From NCBI GenBank assembly GCA_004299215.1, contig SCTD01000515.1, positions 1 through 17,668 on the forward strand: a stretch of DNA of 17,668 nucleotides, in the 5' to 3' direction. This stretch comes from Frankiales bacterium (GTDB taxonomy: Bacteria > Actinomycetota > Actinomycetes > Mycobacteriales > SCTD01). The notes beneath the pieces were generated by a model. That model was given only the letters and a program-made list of their open reading frames with translations. It ran no database searches and was not told the origin of the DNA. Positions 1-7,970 of the stretch are shown here, in pieces. Position 1 is the stretch's first letter, and every line of letters begins with the position of its first letter. The translations under genes and the position numbers were made by a program.

Positions 1-1222
1 GGGTCACCTTGCGGTCGCTGCTGATGAGCGCCACGACCGCATTGGCCTGATCGGCTCCGACACGGAAGTTGACGTTGGACGTGCCCGGGTTGGTCGCGCC
101 CGCTGCATAGACGGTCACGAAGCCGGGCGAATCCGCGCCGGTGGCGGTGACGTTGAGCAGCACGGCGCTCGCTCCATCCGGCACGGAATCGGGCAGCGAC
201 ACGGTGATCGGTCCGCTCTTGCGTCCGGGAGGGGCGCCGACGTTCCCAGCTCCTGCGCGAGTGTCCAGGAAGCGCCGCGGCGACGTGACGGTGACATCTG
301 CGGCTGCCTCCCCTCCGACGGTGGCGACCAGGTCCACCACCAGGCGCGCGTGGGGTGGGGTTGGCCCGTCCAGGCTCAGCGAGACGCGGCCGTTGCTGCC
401 GACCTTGGTGAACACCTCGTTGGCCTGCTGCTGGCCTTTGGCGAAGTTGACGTTCGACGTTGCCGGCTTGGCGCTTCCGGTCGGATAGACCACGACGTGC
501 CCACCGACGTCTGGCGCGTCGACCGTCACGTTGAGGACCACGTCTGTTGCGTCGCCGACCTGCGCAGACAGGTCGACCTGGGTCTCACCGGAGCGACGCG
601 GCTGGTCGGTCTTGCCGCTGTCGAAGACGCGCTCGGGGGTGATGGCCTTGACCTGGCCGGCGGTGACGGACTCGTCCGCCGTGAGGAAGCCGACTACATC
701 GACGATCAACGCCGCGCTAGGCGCCGCCACGCCACCGTCGATCGACACGTCCACCCGCCGGTCCGATGAGATCATGCTGATCACCTCGTTGGCCTGGGTG
801 AGCCCGGTCTGGAAGTTCACGTTGGACGTCTCGGGCTTGCCGCTACCGGTCGCGTAGACCACCGCATACCCGCCCGCGGTGGCCTCGGTGACCGTGACGT
901 TCAGGACGGCCGCCGTGGCGGTGGCCGGGACCCACTGAGACAGGTCCACTGTGGTGACGCCGGACCGACGCCGCTCTGACGTGCTACGGCTGTCGAAGGC
1001 CCGGGTCGGTGTGTCCAGCGCCACGTACCGTCCGCTCTGGGTCGACGGGCTCGCCGACGGCGATGCCGAGGCGGTCGCCGACGGTGACCCGGATGCAGCC
1101 GCGACTCCCGTAGCGCCTCCAGTGCCAGCCGACGCGATCTGGGCGAGCAGGACGACGGAGGACACGGCGAGTGCTCCACAGGCGAGGACGGGGGCGACGC
1201 CGTGGAATGCGATCTTGGTCAT
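1..1222 (-). CDS. Secreted surface protein with 'TSNVNF' repeats (partial, C-terminus off the window)
   Basis: The reverse strand is open from an ATG at 1222 to the window edge, giving 407 visible residues. GGAAG lies 6 nt upstream of the ATG. The N-terminus looks like a Sec signal peptide: Lys3, a hydrophobic core at about residues 9-29, and an AxA cleavage site after Ala32. A Ser/Ala/Pro-rich linker follows at about 33-62. At least three repeats of about 120-128 residues come next. Each has an F/LD(S/T)R-like opening, an 'LNVT' strand, a core such as GHVVVYPTGSAKPATSNVNF (cores at about 116, 238 and 366) and, in the first two, a 'LIVDVVGF'-like closing strand. This repeat type is common in secreted actinobacterial proteins, often beside peptidase or amidase domains. 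Any catalytic domain would lie beyond the window. It is divergent from the acyltransferase. The molecular function is unknown; a cell-surface or extracellular role is inferred. Confidence 0.85.
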   Translation of the reverse strand, partial: MTKIAFHGVAPVLACGALAVSSVVLLAQIASAGTGGATGVAAASGSPSATASASPSASPSTQSGRYVALDTPTRAFDSRSTSERRRSGVTTVDLSQWVPATATAAVLNVTVTEATAGGYAVVYATGSGKPETSNVNFQTGLTQANEVISMISSDRRVDVSIDGGVAAPSAALIVDVVGFLTADESVTAGQVKAITPERVFDSGKTDQPRRSGETQVDLSAQVGDATDVVLNVTVDAPDVGGHVVVYPTGSAKPATSNVNFAKGQQQANEVFTKVGSNGRVSLSLDGPTPPHARLVVDLVATVGGEAAADVTVTSPRRFLDTRAGAGNVGAPPGRKSGPITVSLPDSVPDGASAVLLNVTATGADSPGFVTVYAAGATNPGTSNVNFRVGADQANAVVALISSDRKVT

Positions 1223-1618
1223 GTCGATCTTCCGCTCTCTCGCTGAGGACTCCTCGATCTAGGAACGGGGTCTGCCACCGACCTGTTGCGGCACCGCCCG
1301 AGAAATCTCGTCGACCGGCGCAACACACGGGATGCGGCTGCCGTTCTGGAGGCAGCGACCGATGCGCGACGAGCAGGAGAGGATTGCTATGACAGATGAC
1401 GGGCGGTCCCGGTCCGGTCACACGGACGAGGCTGGGCTGCCCTGCCTGCCGGCGCTGGATGGCGTGCGTGGCCGGTCACGATTTGTGAACGTGTGGTCCA
1501 TGAGGGTCGCGCTAGGCGTGGTTGGCGAACCGGGCCGTCAGCGGAGCTGCCGCTGTCGCCACGACGCCTGCCGGGGGCGCGACGGGCGAGCTCGGGTCAG
1601 CCAGGTACGGAGGTGGTG
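1223..1618. other. Divergent intergenic region between surface protein and acyltransferase
   Basis: This 396-bp stretch separates two divergent genes and should hold both promoters. I see no convincing -35/-10 pair. An inverted repeat CGAGA-AA-TCTCG lies at 1299-1310, on the upstream side of the surface-protein gene, and could be an operator. The right part is occupied by a short ORF described separately. Confidence 0.4.
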
Positions 1619-1619
1619 A
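1389..1619 (+). CDS. Short upstream ORF with an acyltransferase-3-like N-terminal motif, coupled to the next gene
   Basis: An ATG at 1389 follows an AGGAGAGG stretch and opens a 76-residue frame. Residues 20-28 read LPALDGVRG. This matches the 'xPaLDGlRG' opening of acyltransferase-3 proteins, and the next gene has PLDGLRG near its own N-terminus. After the motif the sequence turns Arg/Cys-rich and no longer resembles the family, and A/T-ending codons make up about 17 of 76. The stop TGA (1617-1619) overlaps the next ATG (1619-1621) as TGATG, a typical arrangement for translational coupling. It is either a decayed N-terminal remnant of a second acyltransferase, a leader peptide, or chance. 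The motif and the overlap are seen; translation is not established. Confidence 0.35.
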   Translation: MTDDGRSRSGHTDEAGLPCLPALDGVRGRSRFVNVWSMRVALGVVGEPGRQRSCRCRHDACRGRDGRARVSQVRRW

Positions 1620-3757
1620 TGGAGGCAGTGCCGCGTACGCGGCTTGCGTACAGCGCGCCTCTTGACGGCCTTCGCGGGCTGGCGGTAGCGGCGGTCCTGC
1701 TGTTCCACGCCGAAGTGCCCGGAGTGCGGGGCGGCCACCTGGGCGTGACGGCGTTCTTCACCCTCTCCGGCTTCCTCATCACCGCGTTGCTGCTGGTGGA
1801 GAGACAGGCGACCGGGCGGATCGACCTGCGGGTCTTCTGGGTGCGCCGGGCCCGTCGGCTGGTGCCCGCGGTGCTCGTGTGCCTGCCGCTGGTCGCGCTG
1901 GTCCTCGCCCTGTCGCCGACGCCTGCGACCGATGACGTCACGTGGGATGCGGTGGCGGCGGCGTTCTGGTTCGCGAACTGGCGGTTCATCGCCGACGAGC
2001 AGACCTATGCCGACCTGTTCGCGCTCCCGTCACCGTTCCAGCACTTCTGGTCACTCGCGGTCGAGGAGCAGTTCTACCTCGTCTACCCGCTGCTCGTCGT
2101 CGCCCTGCTCGGCAGCGCGGCTGTGCTGCGCAGACGGCGGCTCGCGCTCGTGCTGGGGGCCCTGACGGTCCTGTCGACGGTGCAGCTGTTTCGGCTCGCC
2201 GAAGCGGGCGGCGCGCTCGGCCGCGCCTACTACGGCACCGACGCGCGGGTCGCCGAGCTGCTCGTCGGCGCACTTCTGGCAGTGGCGCTGCTGGGGCCGT
2301 CGGGGCTGCGCACGCCCGGCAGCTGGGCGGGACCGGTGGGGTTGCTCGGTATGGCCGGACTGATGTCCGCGATCGCGCTGCTGGACAAGGGGAACGCGCT
2401 GCTGTCCGCCGGCGGCTACCTTGCGGTCGCGATGTGCACCGCAGCGGTGATCGCGTCGGCGCTGCGTCCGGAGACGCTGGTGGCGCGGCTGCTGTCCGTG
2501 CCGGCGCTGGTGGTGCTCGGGATCGTGTCGTACGGCGTGTACCTGTTCCACTGGCCGCTGTTCCTGCTGCTCACCGAGTCGTTCACCGGGAGCGACCCGA
2601 TCACGCTGTTCCTGGTGCGGATCGGGGCGACGCTCGGGCTGGCCTGGGCCTCGTACGAGCTGATTGAGTGGCCGGTGCGGCACGGTGCCGTGCGCGGCTG
2701 GCGCGGGGTGTCCGGATGGGCCGGCGGCGCGGTCGCCGGGCTGACCGCGATCGCGGTGGCTGCTGGTCAGCTCCCGCTGTCGCTGCCCGGCCCGACGGCG
2801 CCCTTGTCCGAGTTCGCCGCGCCGCCGCTCGCCGCCGCGCCGAGCCTCGCACCGGCCTCGCCGGGTGCCAGCGCGTCGGCGAGCCGGGGACCGGTGCCGA
2901 CGACGGGCCCCGGGGCTGTCCGCCAGCAGGCTGTCCCGCCTGGACAGCAGCCAGCGCCGGTCGCGCAGCCCGCCCGGAGCAGGCCGCGCTCGAAGGAGGT
3001 CCCGAAGGAGCTCACTGCCGACCCGGCGAACAGCGAGGTCCCGCCGCCGCCGGACGTGCCGCCAGGGGCGCTGCGGGTCGTCGTCGTCGGAGACTCGATC
3101 GGGAACAACCTCGGCCAGGGGCTCCGTGCGTGGGCTGAAGGGCGGTCGGATGTCGCCGTCTACAACCTGGCGCTGCCGGCATGCCCGATCAGTCGCGGCG
3201 GCGAGCGCCGGCTCGGACCCGACCAGCCGTTCCCCGTCGACGCAGCCTGCGGTTGGTGGAACGAGCCCGGGCACGAGAGGCGACAGGCACTCGAGCAGTT
3301 CGACCCCGACGTGATCGTGCTGCAGGACGGCGTCAACGAGGTCTTCGACCGGCGTCTGCCGGAGTGGGAGCAGTGGCGCCGGCCAGGTGACCCCCAGTTC
3401 GACAGCTGGCTGATCGAGGAGTACCAGGCGGCCTTCGCGCAGTGGGACGCCACGATGCTCGTCACAAACGCACCCTGTGGCGACTGGGGTCGCTACGAGC
3501 ACTTCGACGACGTGGAAGACCCCGAGGTCCGCGTCTCTGCGCTCAACGTGGACTATCGGCGGCTGCCGGGAGTGGAGCTCGCGGACCTGTTCCAGCGGAT
3601 CTGCCCGGGCGGGAGGTACAGCGACGAAGTCGAGGGCGTCGAGAACGGGCGCCCGGACGGGTTCCACCTCAGCGCCGAGGCATCGGCCGCCTTGGCCCGC
3701 AACTGGCTCGGACCGCTCGTACTCGAGGCCGGAGCAAAAGACGCCGGCCCCCTTTGA
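1619..3757 (+). CDS. Membrane acyltransferase with C-terminal SGNH domain (OafA/OatA-like)
   Basis: This 712-residue protein has two domains. Residues 10 to about 385 form an acyltransferase-3 membrane domain with roughly ten hydrophobic helices. It carries LDGLRG (15-20), His30 in LLFHAE, GHLGVTAFFTLSGFLIT, RRARRLVPA and FWSLAVEEQFYLVYPLL. A Pro/Ala/Ser-rich linker follows at about 400-475. The extracytoplasmic SGNH hydrolase-like domain has GDS at 491-493 (nucleophile Ser493), DGVNE (block III-like) and DGFH with Asp680 and His683. Family members move acetyl or other acyl groups from the cytoplasm onto envelope glycans or lipids outside. The acceptor cannot be read from the sequence. The ATG at 1619 is chosen because GGAGG sits 5 nt upstream and the family motif begins soon after; 42 extra upstream codons look non-coding. 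All catalytic residues are present. Confidence 0.93.
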   Translation: MEAVPRTRLAYSAPLDGLRGLAVAAVLLFHAEVPGVRGGHLGVTAFFTLSGFLITALLLVERQATGRIDLRVFWVRRARRLVPAVLVCLPLVALVLALSPTPATDDVTWDAVAAAFWFANWRFIADEQTYADLFALPSPFQHFWSLAVEEQFYLVYPLLVVALLGSAAVLRRRRLALVLGALTVLSTVQLFRLAEAGGALGRAYYGTDARVAELLVGALLAVALLGPSGLRTPGSWAGPVGLLGMAGLMSAIALLDKGNALLSAGGYLAVAMCTAAVIASALRPETLVARLLSVPALVVLGIVSYGVYLFHWPLFLLLTESFTGSDPITLFLVRIGATLGLAWASYELIEWPVRHGAVRGWRGVSGWAGGAVAGLTAIAVAAGQLPLSLPGPTAPLSEFAAPPLAAAPSLAPASPGASASASRGPVPTTGPGAVRQQAVPPGQQPAPVAQPARSRPRSKEVPKELTADPANSEVPPPPDVPPGALRVVVVGDSIGNNLGQGLRAWAEGRSDVAVYNLALPACPISRGGERRLGPDQPFPVDAACGWWNEPGHERRQALEQFDPDVIVLQDGVNEVFDRRLPEWEQWRRPGDPQFDSWLIEEYQAAFAQWDATMLVTNAPCGDWGRYEHFDDVEDPEVRVSALNVDYRRLPGVELADLFQRICPGGRYSDEVEGVENGRPDGFHLSAEASAALARNWLGPLVLEAGAKDAGPL

Positions 3758-3780
3758 GCGAGCGGCAAAGGAGGGCCGGC
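3743..3780 (+). terminator. Hairpin spanning the acyltransferase stop codon
   Basis: GCCGGCCCCCTTTG pairs with CAAAGGAGGGCCGGC, giving a stem of about 14 bp with one bulged base and a short loop. The TGA stop (3755-3757) lies inside it. No T-tract follows, as is usual for high-GC actinobacterial terminators. The position at the 3' end of the gene supports a terminator role. Confidence 0.65.
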
Positions 3781-4133
3781 AGTCGCGGGCCGTGCCGGCC
3801 GGTCGTGTGCCTGCCGTCCGCAGAATGCGGCCGAGCCCGGGGCTCAGCTTCCTGACCGAGTCGGCCTCGGTTGCGGGCGCCCAATCACCAGGAGCCGGTA
3901 GTCAGCGCGGATCCTCACGGCGACGACACGCCCGAACCAACGAGAACTAGTCCGGTAACCTTCGCGCTCTCAGTCAATTACCTTTCTTTCCCGCCCTTTA
4001 CCGTGGTTCACCGCGATATCGAAATCCCGGACAGCGCCCCAGGAGCACGCCCACGCACCAGCAGACATGTGCATTCTTCAAATGTACGGTGGCGCGGCCT
4101 GGTTGCCGGGGTTGCCGAGGGGGTGTGCGGGCG
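3781..4133. other. Intergenic region containing the probable left junction of the mobile element
   Basis: No gene is recognised in these 353 bp. Composition changes inside it: up to about 3940 it is GC-rich like the chromosome, while about 3947-4020 is clearly richer in A+T (for example CAATTACCTTTCTTTC). The region continues into a hairpin-like repeat just before the relaxase. The left end of the element, the relaxase promoter and a possible oriT are expected here. I found no long direct repeat matching the right side, so the junction base is not fixed. Confidence 0.4.
4069..4087. repeat. Inverted repeat upstream of relaxase (candidate oriT or operator)
   Basis: GTGCATT and AATGTAC form 7-bp arms with one mismatch (G·T) around the loop CTTCA, ending about 46 bp before the relaxase start. 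MobF oriT sites usually lie near the relaxase gene and carry an inverted repeat beside the nic site, so this is a candidate. An operator is equally possible. The stem is short and could be chance. Confidence 0.3.
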
Positions 4134-7100
4134 GTGTTGAGCTCGGCGAAGATCGGCACCTCCTCCTGGCGCTACTACACCGATGGGGTGGCCTGCCGGG
4201 CGACCGAGTACTACGCGGGGGTGGGTGAGGCGCCGGGGCGTTGGCACGGCCGTGGTCTGCAGGAGTTGGGGCTCGAGTCCGGCGGGCGAGTGTCTGAGCA
4301 GCAGCTGGAGGCGCTGTTCGCTCGCGGTCTGCACCCCGGAACCGGGCAACGCCTCGGTCGGGCGTGGCGGGCCGATGGGGTGACGGGGTATGACCTGACC
4401 TTCTCAGCGCCGAAGAGCGTCAGTGCCCTGTGGGCACTGGGATCTGAGCAGGTCGCAGCCGCGGCGTTGGCGGCCCACCAGGCGGCCGTGAAGGCCGGGT
4501 TGGCCTACCTCGACGCGCACGCAAGCCTGTCCCGCAAGGGCACGGACGGGGTGGAGCAAGTCACCACGGGCGGTCTGTCCGCGGCGCTGTTCGATCACCG
4601 GACCAGCCGGGCTGGTGATCCGCAGCTGCACACCCACGCGTTGGTGTTGAACAAGGCCCGGTGTGCCGATGGGGTGTGGCGAACGCTGGACGGGACGGAG
4701 CTGTTCGGGCACAAGAAGACTGCCGGAATGATCTACCAGAATGCGTTACGCAATGAAATGCACGCCCGTCTCGGCGTCGAATTCGAGGCAGTCAGCGATA
4801 ATGGGCAGGCTGAAATCCTCGGGGTCCCCGGTGGGCTCTTGAAACTGTGGAGCAAAAGGACTGCGGCGATTGCCGCCGAGGCGGCCCCGAAGATCGCCGA
4901 GTACGAAAAGCTCCTGGGCCGAACCTTGATGCCAGCCGAGCGGGTCGTGGTGACCAAGACCGCGGTCCTCAAGACCAGGCAGGGCAAGACCCACCCGGAG
5001 ATCAGCAGCCTTACCCACACCTGGACGTCGGAGGCCGCCAAGCTCGGCTGGACCCCCGAGCGACTCCGCACCGCGGCAGGCGTGACCCTGGGCAAGCTCG
5101 ACCGGACGGGAGCGGACAGGCAGCGGCGGGGCGCCGACCCGGCGGCTGCGCACCGGGCGGCGCGCCGGGCGCCGGGTCTTGCCCGCGGCTCAGACCCGGT
5201 CTTGCCCGCAGCCGATTCGCCGGCTGGCCTGGAGGCCGAGCTGGTGTCGGCAGCTCTGCGGGCCGCCGGGCAGCGCTCGGCGGTGTTCGCCCGCACCGAC
5301 GTGGCCGGGCAGATCGCCGCGCACCTGCCGACGACTGGCCTGACCGCTCCGCAGGCTCTTGCCCGGGTCGAGGCGCTGACCGACGTGGCGCTGAAGTTGG
5401 CCGAAGCGGTGCCGGTCGGCCAGCCGGTCCGGGGCGTCACCCCTCGCGCGTCTGATGCCCGGTACGCCACGGTCGAGGTGCTGCAGGCCGAAGCCAGAAT
5501 CCTGAGCCTCGCGCACCGCGGCCGCATCGGTGGCTACGGCCAGGCGCACATCCGGATAGCGGCCGCCGCGACCGCGCGCCTGGACGACGGGCAGATCCGG
5601 GCGCTGGTCCGGCTGACCGGCGGCGGGGACTTCCTGTCGGTGCTGACCGCCCCGGCCGGCGCGGGCAAGACCAGCACCCTGGGCGCCACCAGCCAAGCCT
5701 GGACGCACGCGGGGTATCGGGTCGTCGGGCTCGCCCCGTCCGCCCGCGCCGCCGCCGAGCTCGCCGCCGCCACCGGCGCCCGCGCCGACACCCTCGCCAA
5801 ATGGCTCCACAACCAGGACCGCCTCGGCCAGCTCCCGCCGGCTGAGCGGGCCTGGTCGGCGCTGGATGACCGGACCGTGCTGGTCGTCGACGAGGCGTCC
5901 ATGGCCTCCACCCTGGACCTGGACCGCCTCACGTCGCTGGCGGCCAAGGCGGCAGCGAAGGTGGTGCTGGTCGGCGACCCCGGCCAGATCGGGGTCATCA
6001 ACGGACCCGGCGGGATGCTCGCCGCGCTCGCCCACGCCGGGCACGCCGTCGAGATCGGCCAGGTCCACCGGTTCACCCAGCCCTGGGAACGCGATGCCTC
6101 CCTGCAGCTGCGCGGCGGGGACCCCGCGGTCCTGGCCACTTACCAGCGCGAGGGGCGGCTGCACCCCTGCCCGGATAGCGACAGCGCCCTGGACGCGGTC
6201 TTCGCGCACTGGGCCCAGGCCCGGGCGGCCGGAAAGGACGCGCTGATGCTGGCCCGCACCCGCGTCGACGTCGACGCGCTCAACGCCCGGGCCCGCGCCG
6301 CTGCCATCACCAACTGCGAGGTCGCCGGGCCGGTCACCCCCGCCGGCGATCGGGATTGGCAGGCCGGCGACCTCCTGCGCACCCGCCGCAACAACCGCTG
6401 CCTGCCCATCGGCGACAGCCACGTTCGCAACGGCGACCGCTTCCGGGCCCTCGGCCCAGGGCCGGCCGGCGGGCTGATCGTGGAGGACCTCGCCGGCCGC
6501 GGCCGGCTCACCCTCCCGCATGACTATCTGGCCGAGCACTGCGAGTACGGCTGGGCGTCCACCATCGACGCCGCCCAAGGCGTCACCGCCGACATCGGGC
6601 TCGTTCTGGTCCGCCCCGGCGTGGACCGCGAACACCTCTATGTCGCGATGACCCGCGGCCGGCACGCCAACCACGCCTATGTCACCCCCGACCAACCCGC
6701 CGATCCCGACCACGACCACCGCCACGCTCCCGGGCAAGACCCGCGCCCGTCCGTCGCGCCGCACACCGAGGCACTCGTGGTGCTGGCCCAGGCGCTCGGG
6801 CAGTCCGGTGCGCAGGACGCCGCCCACACCGCCCTCGGGAACGCACGCAAGACCGCGACCGACAAGGCCCGCCAAGAGCGCGAGCGGGCCACAGCCGAGG
6901 CCGAACGGCGACGCCGCGCGCCGCGCCCGATCCCGGCTGCGCACACTCAGGCGGCGAAGCTGCTCGACCGGCTCCGCCAGCAGCGGACTGCGCTGCTCAA
7001 CGACCAAGCCCAGCTGCGCACGACGATCCGGGACAGCCAACACGACCTGGACAGCGCCTCACGCTGGTCGCGAGCACGCCGGCGGGACCTCGCCGCTGCC

Positions 7101-7421
7101 GTCACTGCCAGCCGGGAGCAGCTCGACGCCACTCACCCTCAGCTCTCCCGACTGGAGCAGCAGATCGACCAGGCCTACCGGCTCGTCGACAGCCACACCC
7201 GGCAGCGCCAAGCAGACCAGACCGACCAGCAGCGACCCTCAGCCGCCGCCCGCATCGCCGGGCTGCGCCCGACCAGCGACCACAACAGACCCCTGAGCCG
7301 CCGGCCAGCCGGCCCGGAGGACCCTGCCCGCCCGCTGGCACAGCCCGCCCGCACCCGCGGTCCTGGCAGCGAGCCCTACCGGCAGCCACCCGGACGCGGC
7401 GCGGGCGGCCTCAGTCGCTGA
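4134..7421 (+). CDS. MobF-family conjugative relaxase-helicase (TrwC/TraI-like)
   Basis: This 1095-residue protein would nick one strand at oriT, stay bound to the 5' end and unwind the DNA for transfer. The N-terminal relaxase domain (about 1-320) has paired tyrosines Tyr14/15 and Tyr26/27 and a metal-binding triad: His155, then His166 and His168 in QLHTH. It also has the family phrase 'YDLTFSAPKSVS'. The RecD/TraI-type helicase has Walker A APAGAGKTS (Lys512), Walker B VVDEAS (Asp586-Glu587), and late motifs TIDAAQGVTAD and YVAMTRGR. From about 900 the chain is charged and Gln/Arg-rich, probably coiled coil. The GTG at 4134 is chosen because the family motif 'xLSxAKIG' begins immediately and GAGGGGG lies upstream; GTG 4125 is the alternative. 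Codons at about 4735-4870 are richer in A/T-ending forms than the rest. It appears intact. Confidence 0.93.
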   Translation: MLSSAKIGTSSWRYYTDGVACRATEYYAGVGEAPGRWHGRGLQELGLESGGRVSEQQLEALFARGLHPGTGQRLGRAWRADGVTGYDLTFSAPKSVSALWALGSEQVAAAALAAHQAAVKAGLAYLDAHASLSRKGTDGVEQVTTGGLSAALFDHRTSRAGDPQLHTHALVLNKARCADGVWRTLDGTELFGHKKTAGMIYQNALRNEMHARLGVEFEAVSDNGQAEILGVPGGLLKLWSKRTAAIAAEAAPKIAEYEKLLGRTLMPAERVVVTKTAVLKTRQGKTHPEISSLTHTWTSEAAKLGWTPERLRTAAGVTLGKLDRTGADRQRRGADPAAAHRAARRAPGLARGSDPVLPAADSPAGLEAELVSAALRAAGQRSAVFARTDVAGQIAAHLPTTGLTAPQALARVEALTDVALKLAEAVPVGQPVRGVTPRASDARYATVEVLQAEARILSLAHRGRIGGYGQAHIRIAAAATARLDDGQIRALVRLTGGGDFLSVLTAPAGAGKTSTLGATSQAWTHAGYRVVGLAPSARAAAELAAATGARADTLAKWLHNQDRLGQLPPAERAWSALDDRTVLVVDEASMASTLDLDRLTSLAAKAAAKVVLVGDPGQIGVINGPGGMLAALAHAGHAVEIGQVHRFTQPWERDASLQLRGGDPAVLATYQREGRLHPCPDSDSALDAVFAHWAQARAAGKDALMLARTRVDVDALNARARAAAITNCEVAGPVTPAGDRDWQAGDLLRTRRNNRCLPIGDSHVRNGDRFRALGPGPAGGLIVEDLAGRGRLTLPHDYLAEHCEYGWASTIDAAQGVTADIGLVLVRPGVDREHLYVAMTRGRHANHAYVTPDQPADPDHDHRHAPGQDPRPSVAPHTEALVVLAQALGQSGAQDAAHTALGNARKTATDKARQERERATAEAERRRRAPRPIPAAHTQAAKLLDRLRQQRTALLNDQAQLRTTIRDSQHDLDSASRWSRARRRDLAAAVTASREQLDATHPQLSRLEQQIDQAYRLVDSHTRQRQADQTDQQRPSAAARIAGLRPTSDHNRPLSRRPAGPEDPARPLAQPARTRGPGSEPYRQPPGRGAGGLSR

Positions 7422-7594
7422 CCGGGCCTCCGGTCGATCTCGGTCACGATCGCGTAACACCTCCCAGAGGCTCGGGGCGCACGATCGCCGCCGCGACAGT
7501 GCAGGACACTCCGCCCCGGTCCAGGGGCGTCCGCAACACCGCTACACCGGCCCCCCGCGGTCACATCTTCGGCGTTCGACGCACCTACATCTAT

Positions 7595-7613
7595 GTGAGA
7601 CAAGGGATCTCAC
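7595..7613. promoter_or_regulatory. Inverted repeat upstream of the xis-like gene
   Basis: GTGAGA-N7-TCTCAC is a perfect 6-bp inverted repeat 36 bp before the ATG of the Xis-like gene, in a 227-bp gap after the relaxase. Its place suggests an operator for one of the two HTH proteins, or a small hairpin in the leader. Elsewhere in the gap CACGATCGC occurs twice (about 7445 and 7481). No clear promoter hexamers were recognised. Confidence 0.35.
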
Positions 7614-7648
7614 GTCCACCGCAGCCGTCAACCGCACCGAGGACCGCC

Positions 7649-7852
7649 ATGCTGCTCACCGTCGAACAAGCCGCCGAGCGCCTCGGCACCAGCGTCCGGT
7701 TCATCCGCCGGCTCCGCACCGAACGACGCATCACCATCGTCAAGCTCGGCAAGCACGTCCGCATCGACAGCGCCGACCTCGACGCCTACATCGACGCCAG
7801 CCGTCAGGAAGCCCTCGGCGGCCACACCCGACGGGCGGCCTCCGATGGCTGA
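7649..7852 (+). CDS. Excisionase-family HTH protein (Xis-like)
   Basis: This 67-residue protein begins MLLTVEQAAERLGTSVRFI and continues with a short wing ending in KLGKHVRIDSADLDAYI. This is the HTH_17 / MerR-like winged helix of excisionases and recombination directionality factors: 'TVEQAAERLGTS' is the helix-turn-helix and 'GKHVRID' the wing. Such proteins bend att-site DNA so the integrase excises instead of integrating, and many also regulate the element. The ATG at 7649 is chosen because the family motif starts at residue 2 and GAGG lies upstream; a frame open further upstream (from 7499) looks non-coding. It overlaps the next short ORF by 8 nt and lies in the same orientation as the AlpA-like gene, so they are probably co-transcribed. 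Confidence 0.88.
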   Translation: MLLTVEQAAERLGTSVRFIRRLRTERRITIVKLGKHVRIDSADLDAYIDASRQEALGGHTRRAASDG

Positions 7853-7970
7853 GGGAGCTCGTCCTCGCGCGACGGTCACAAGAGTCGACGTGGATCACGA
7901 TGATGCCCTGAGCCAGCTGGCTGAGGACAAGAACGTGGTCGCGCGCGGCGCTCGAATGGACCTGTGGTGA
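7845..7970 (+). CDS. 41-residue ORF nested between xis-like and AlpA-like genes
   Basis: The frame starts with ATG at 7845, inside the last codons of the Xis-like gene (8-nt overlap). It ends with TGA at 7968-7970, overlapping the GTG of the AlpA-like gene as GTGA. The product is acidic in its middle (RVDVDHDDALSQLAEDKNVV) and ends RMDLW; a single helix at about 18-30 is likely. I do not recognise a family. The double overlap fits a translationally coupled operon gene. Third-position GC is only about 70% and rises in the second half, so a chance frame is possible. If it is not translated, the AlpA-like gene would have to start on its own after a gap of 114 nt. Confidence 0.45.
   Translation: MAEGARPRATVTRVDVDHDDALSQLAEDKNVVARGARMDLW

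Noticed and set aside
1493..1618. Longer N-terminus for the acyltransferase starting at 1493
   Set aside because: The 42 extra residues are Arg/Gly-rich without a signal or family match, while ATG 1619 has a well-placed GGAGG.
2051..3667. 538-residue open frame on the minus strand opposite the acyltransferase
   Set aside because: Arg/Pro/Gly-rich antisense frame with no recognisable domain, typical of high-GC DNA opposite a real gene with clear motifs.
3879..3886. GCCCAATC also present at 9898-9905, considered as an att core flanking the element
   Set aside because: An 8-bp match between two regions of this size is expected by chance, and the right copy lies in the DUF255 coding start with no further flanking identity.
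3781..4133. tRNA gene as an integration target
   Set aside because: No cloverleaf or T-arm GGTTCGA-type sequence was found in this gap or in 9766-9895.
5190..7043. 617-residue minus-strand frame opposite the relaxase helicase
   Set aside because: Gly/Val/Arg-rich antisense frame; the plus strand has Walker A/B and helicase motifs.
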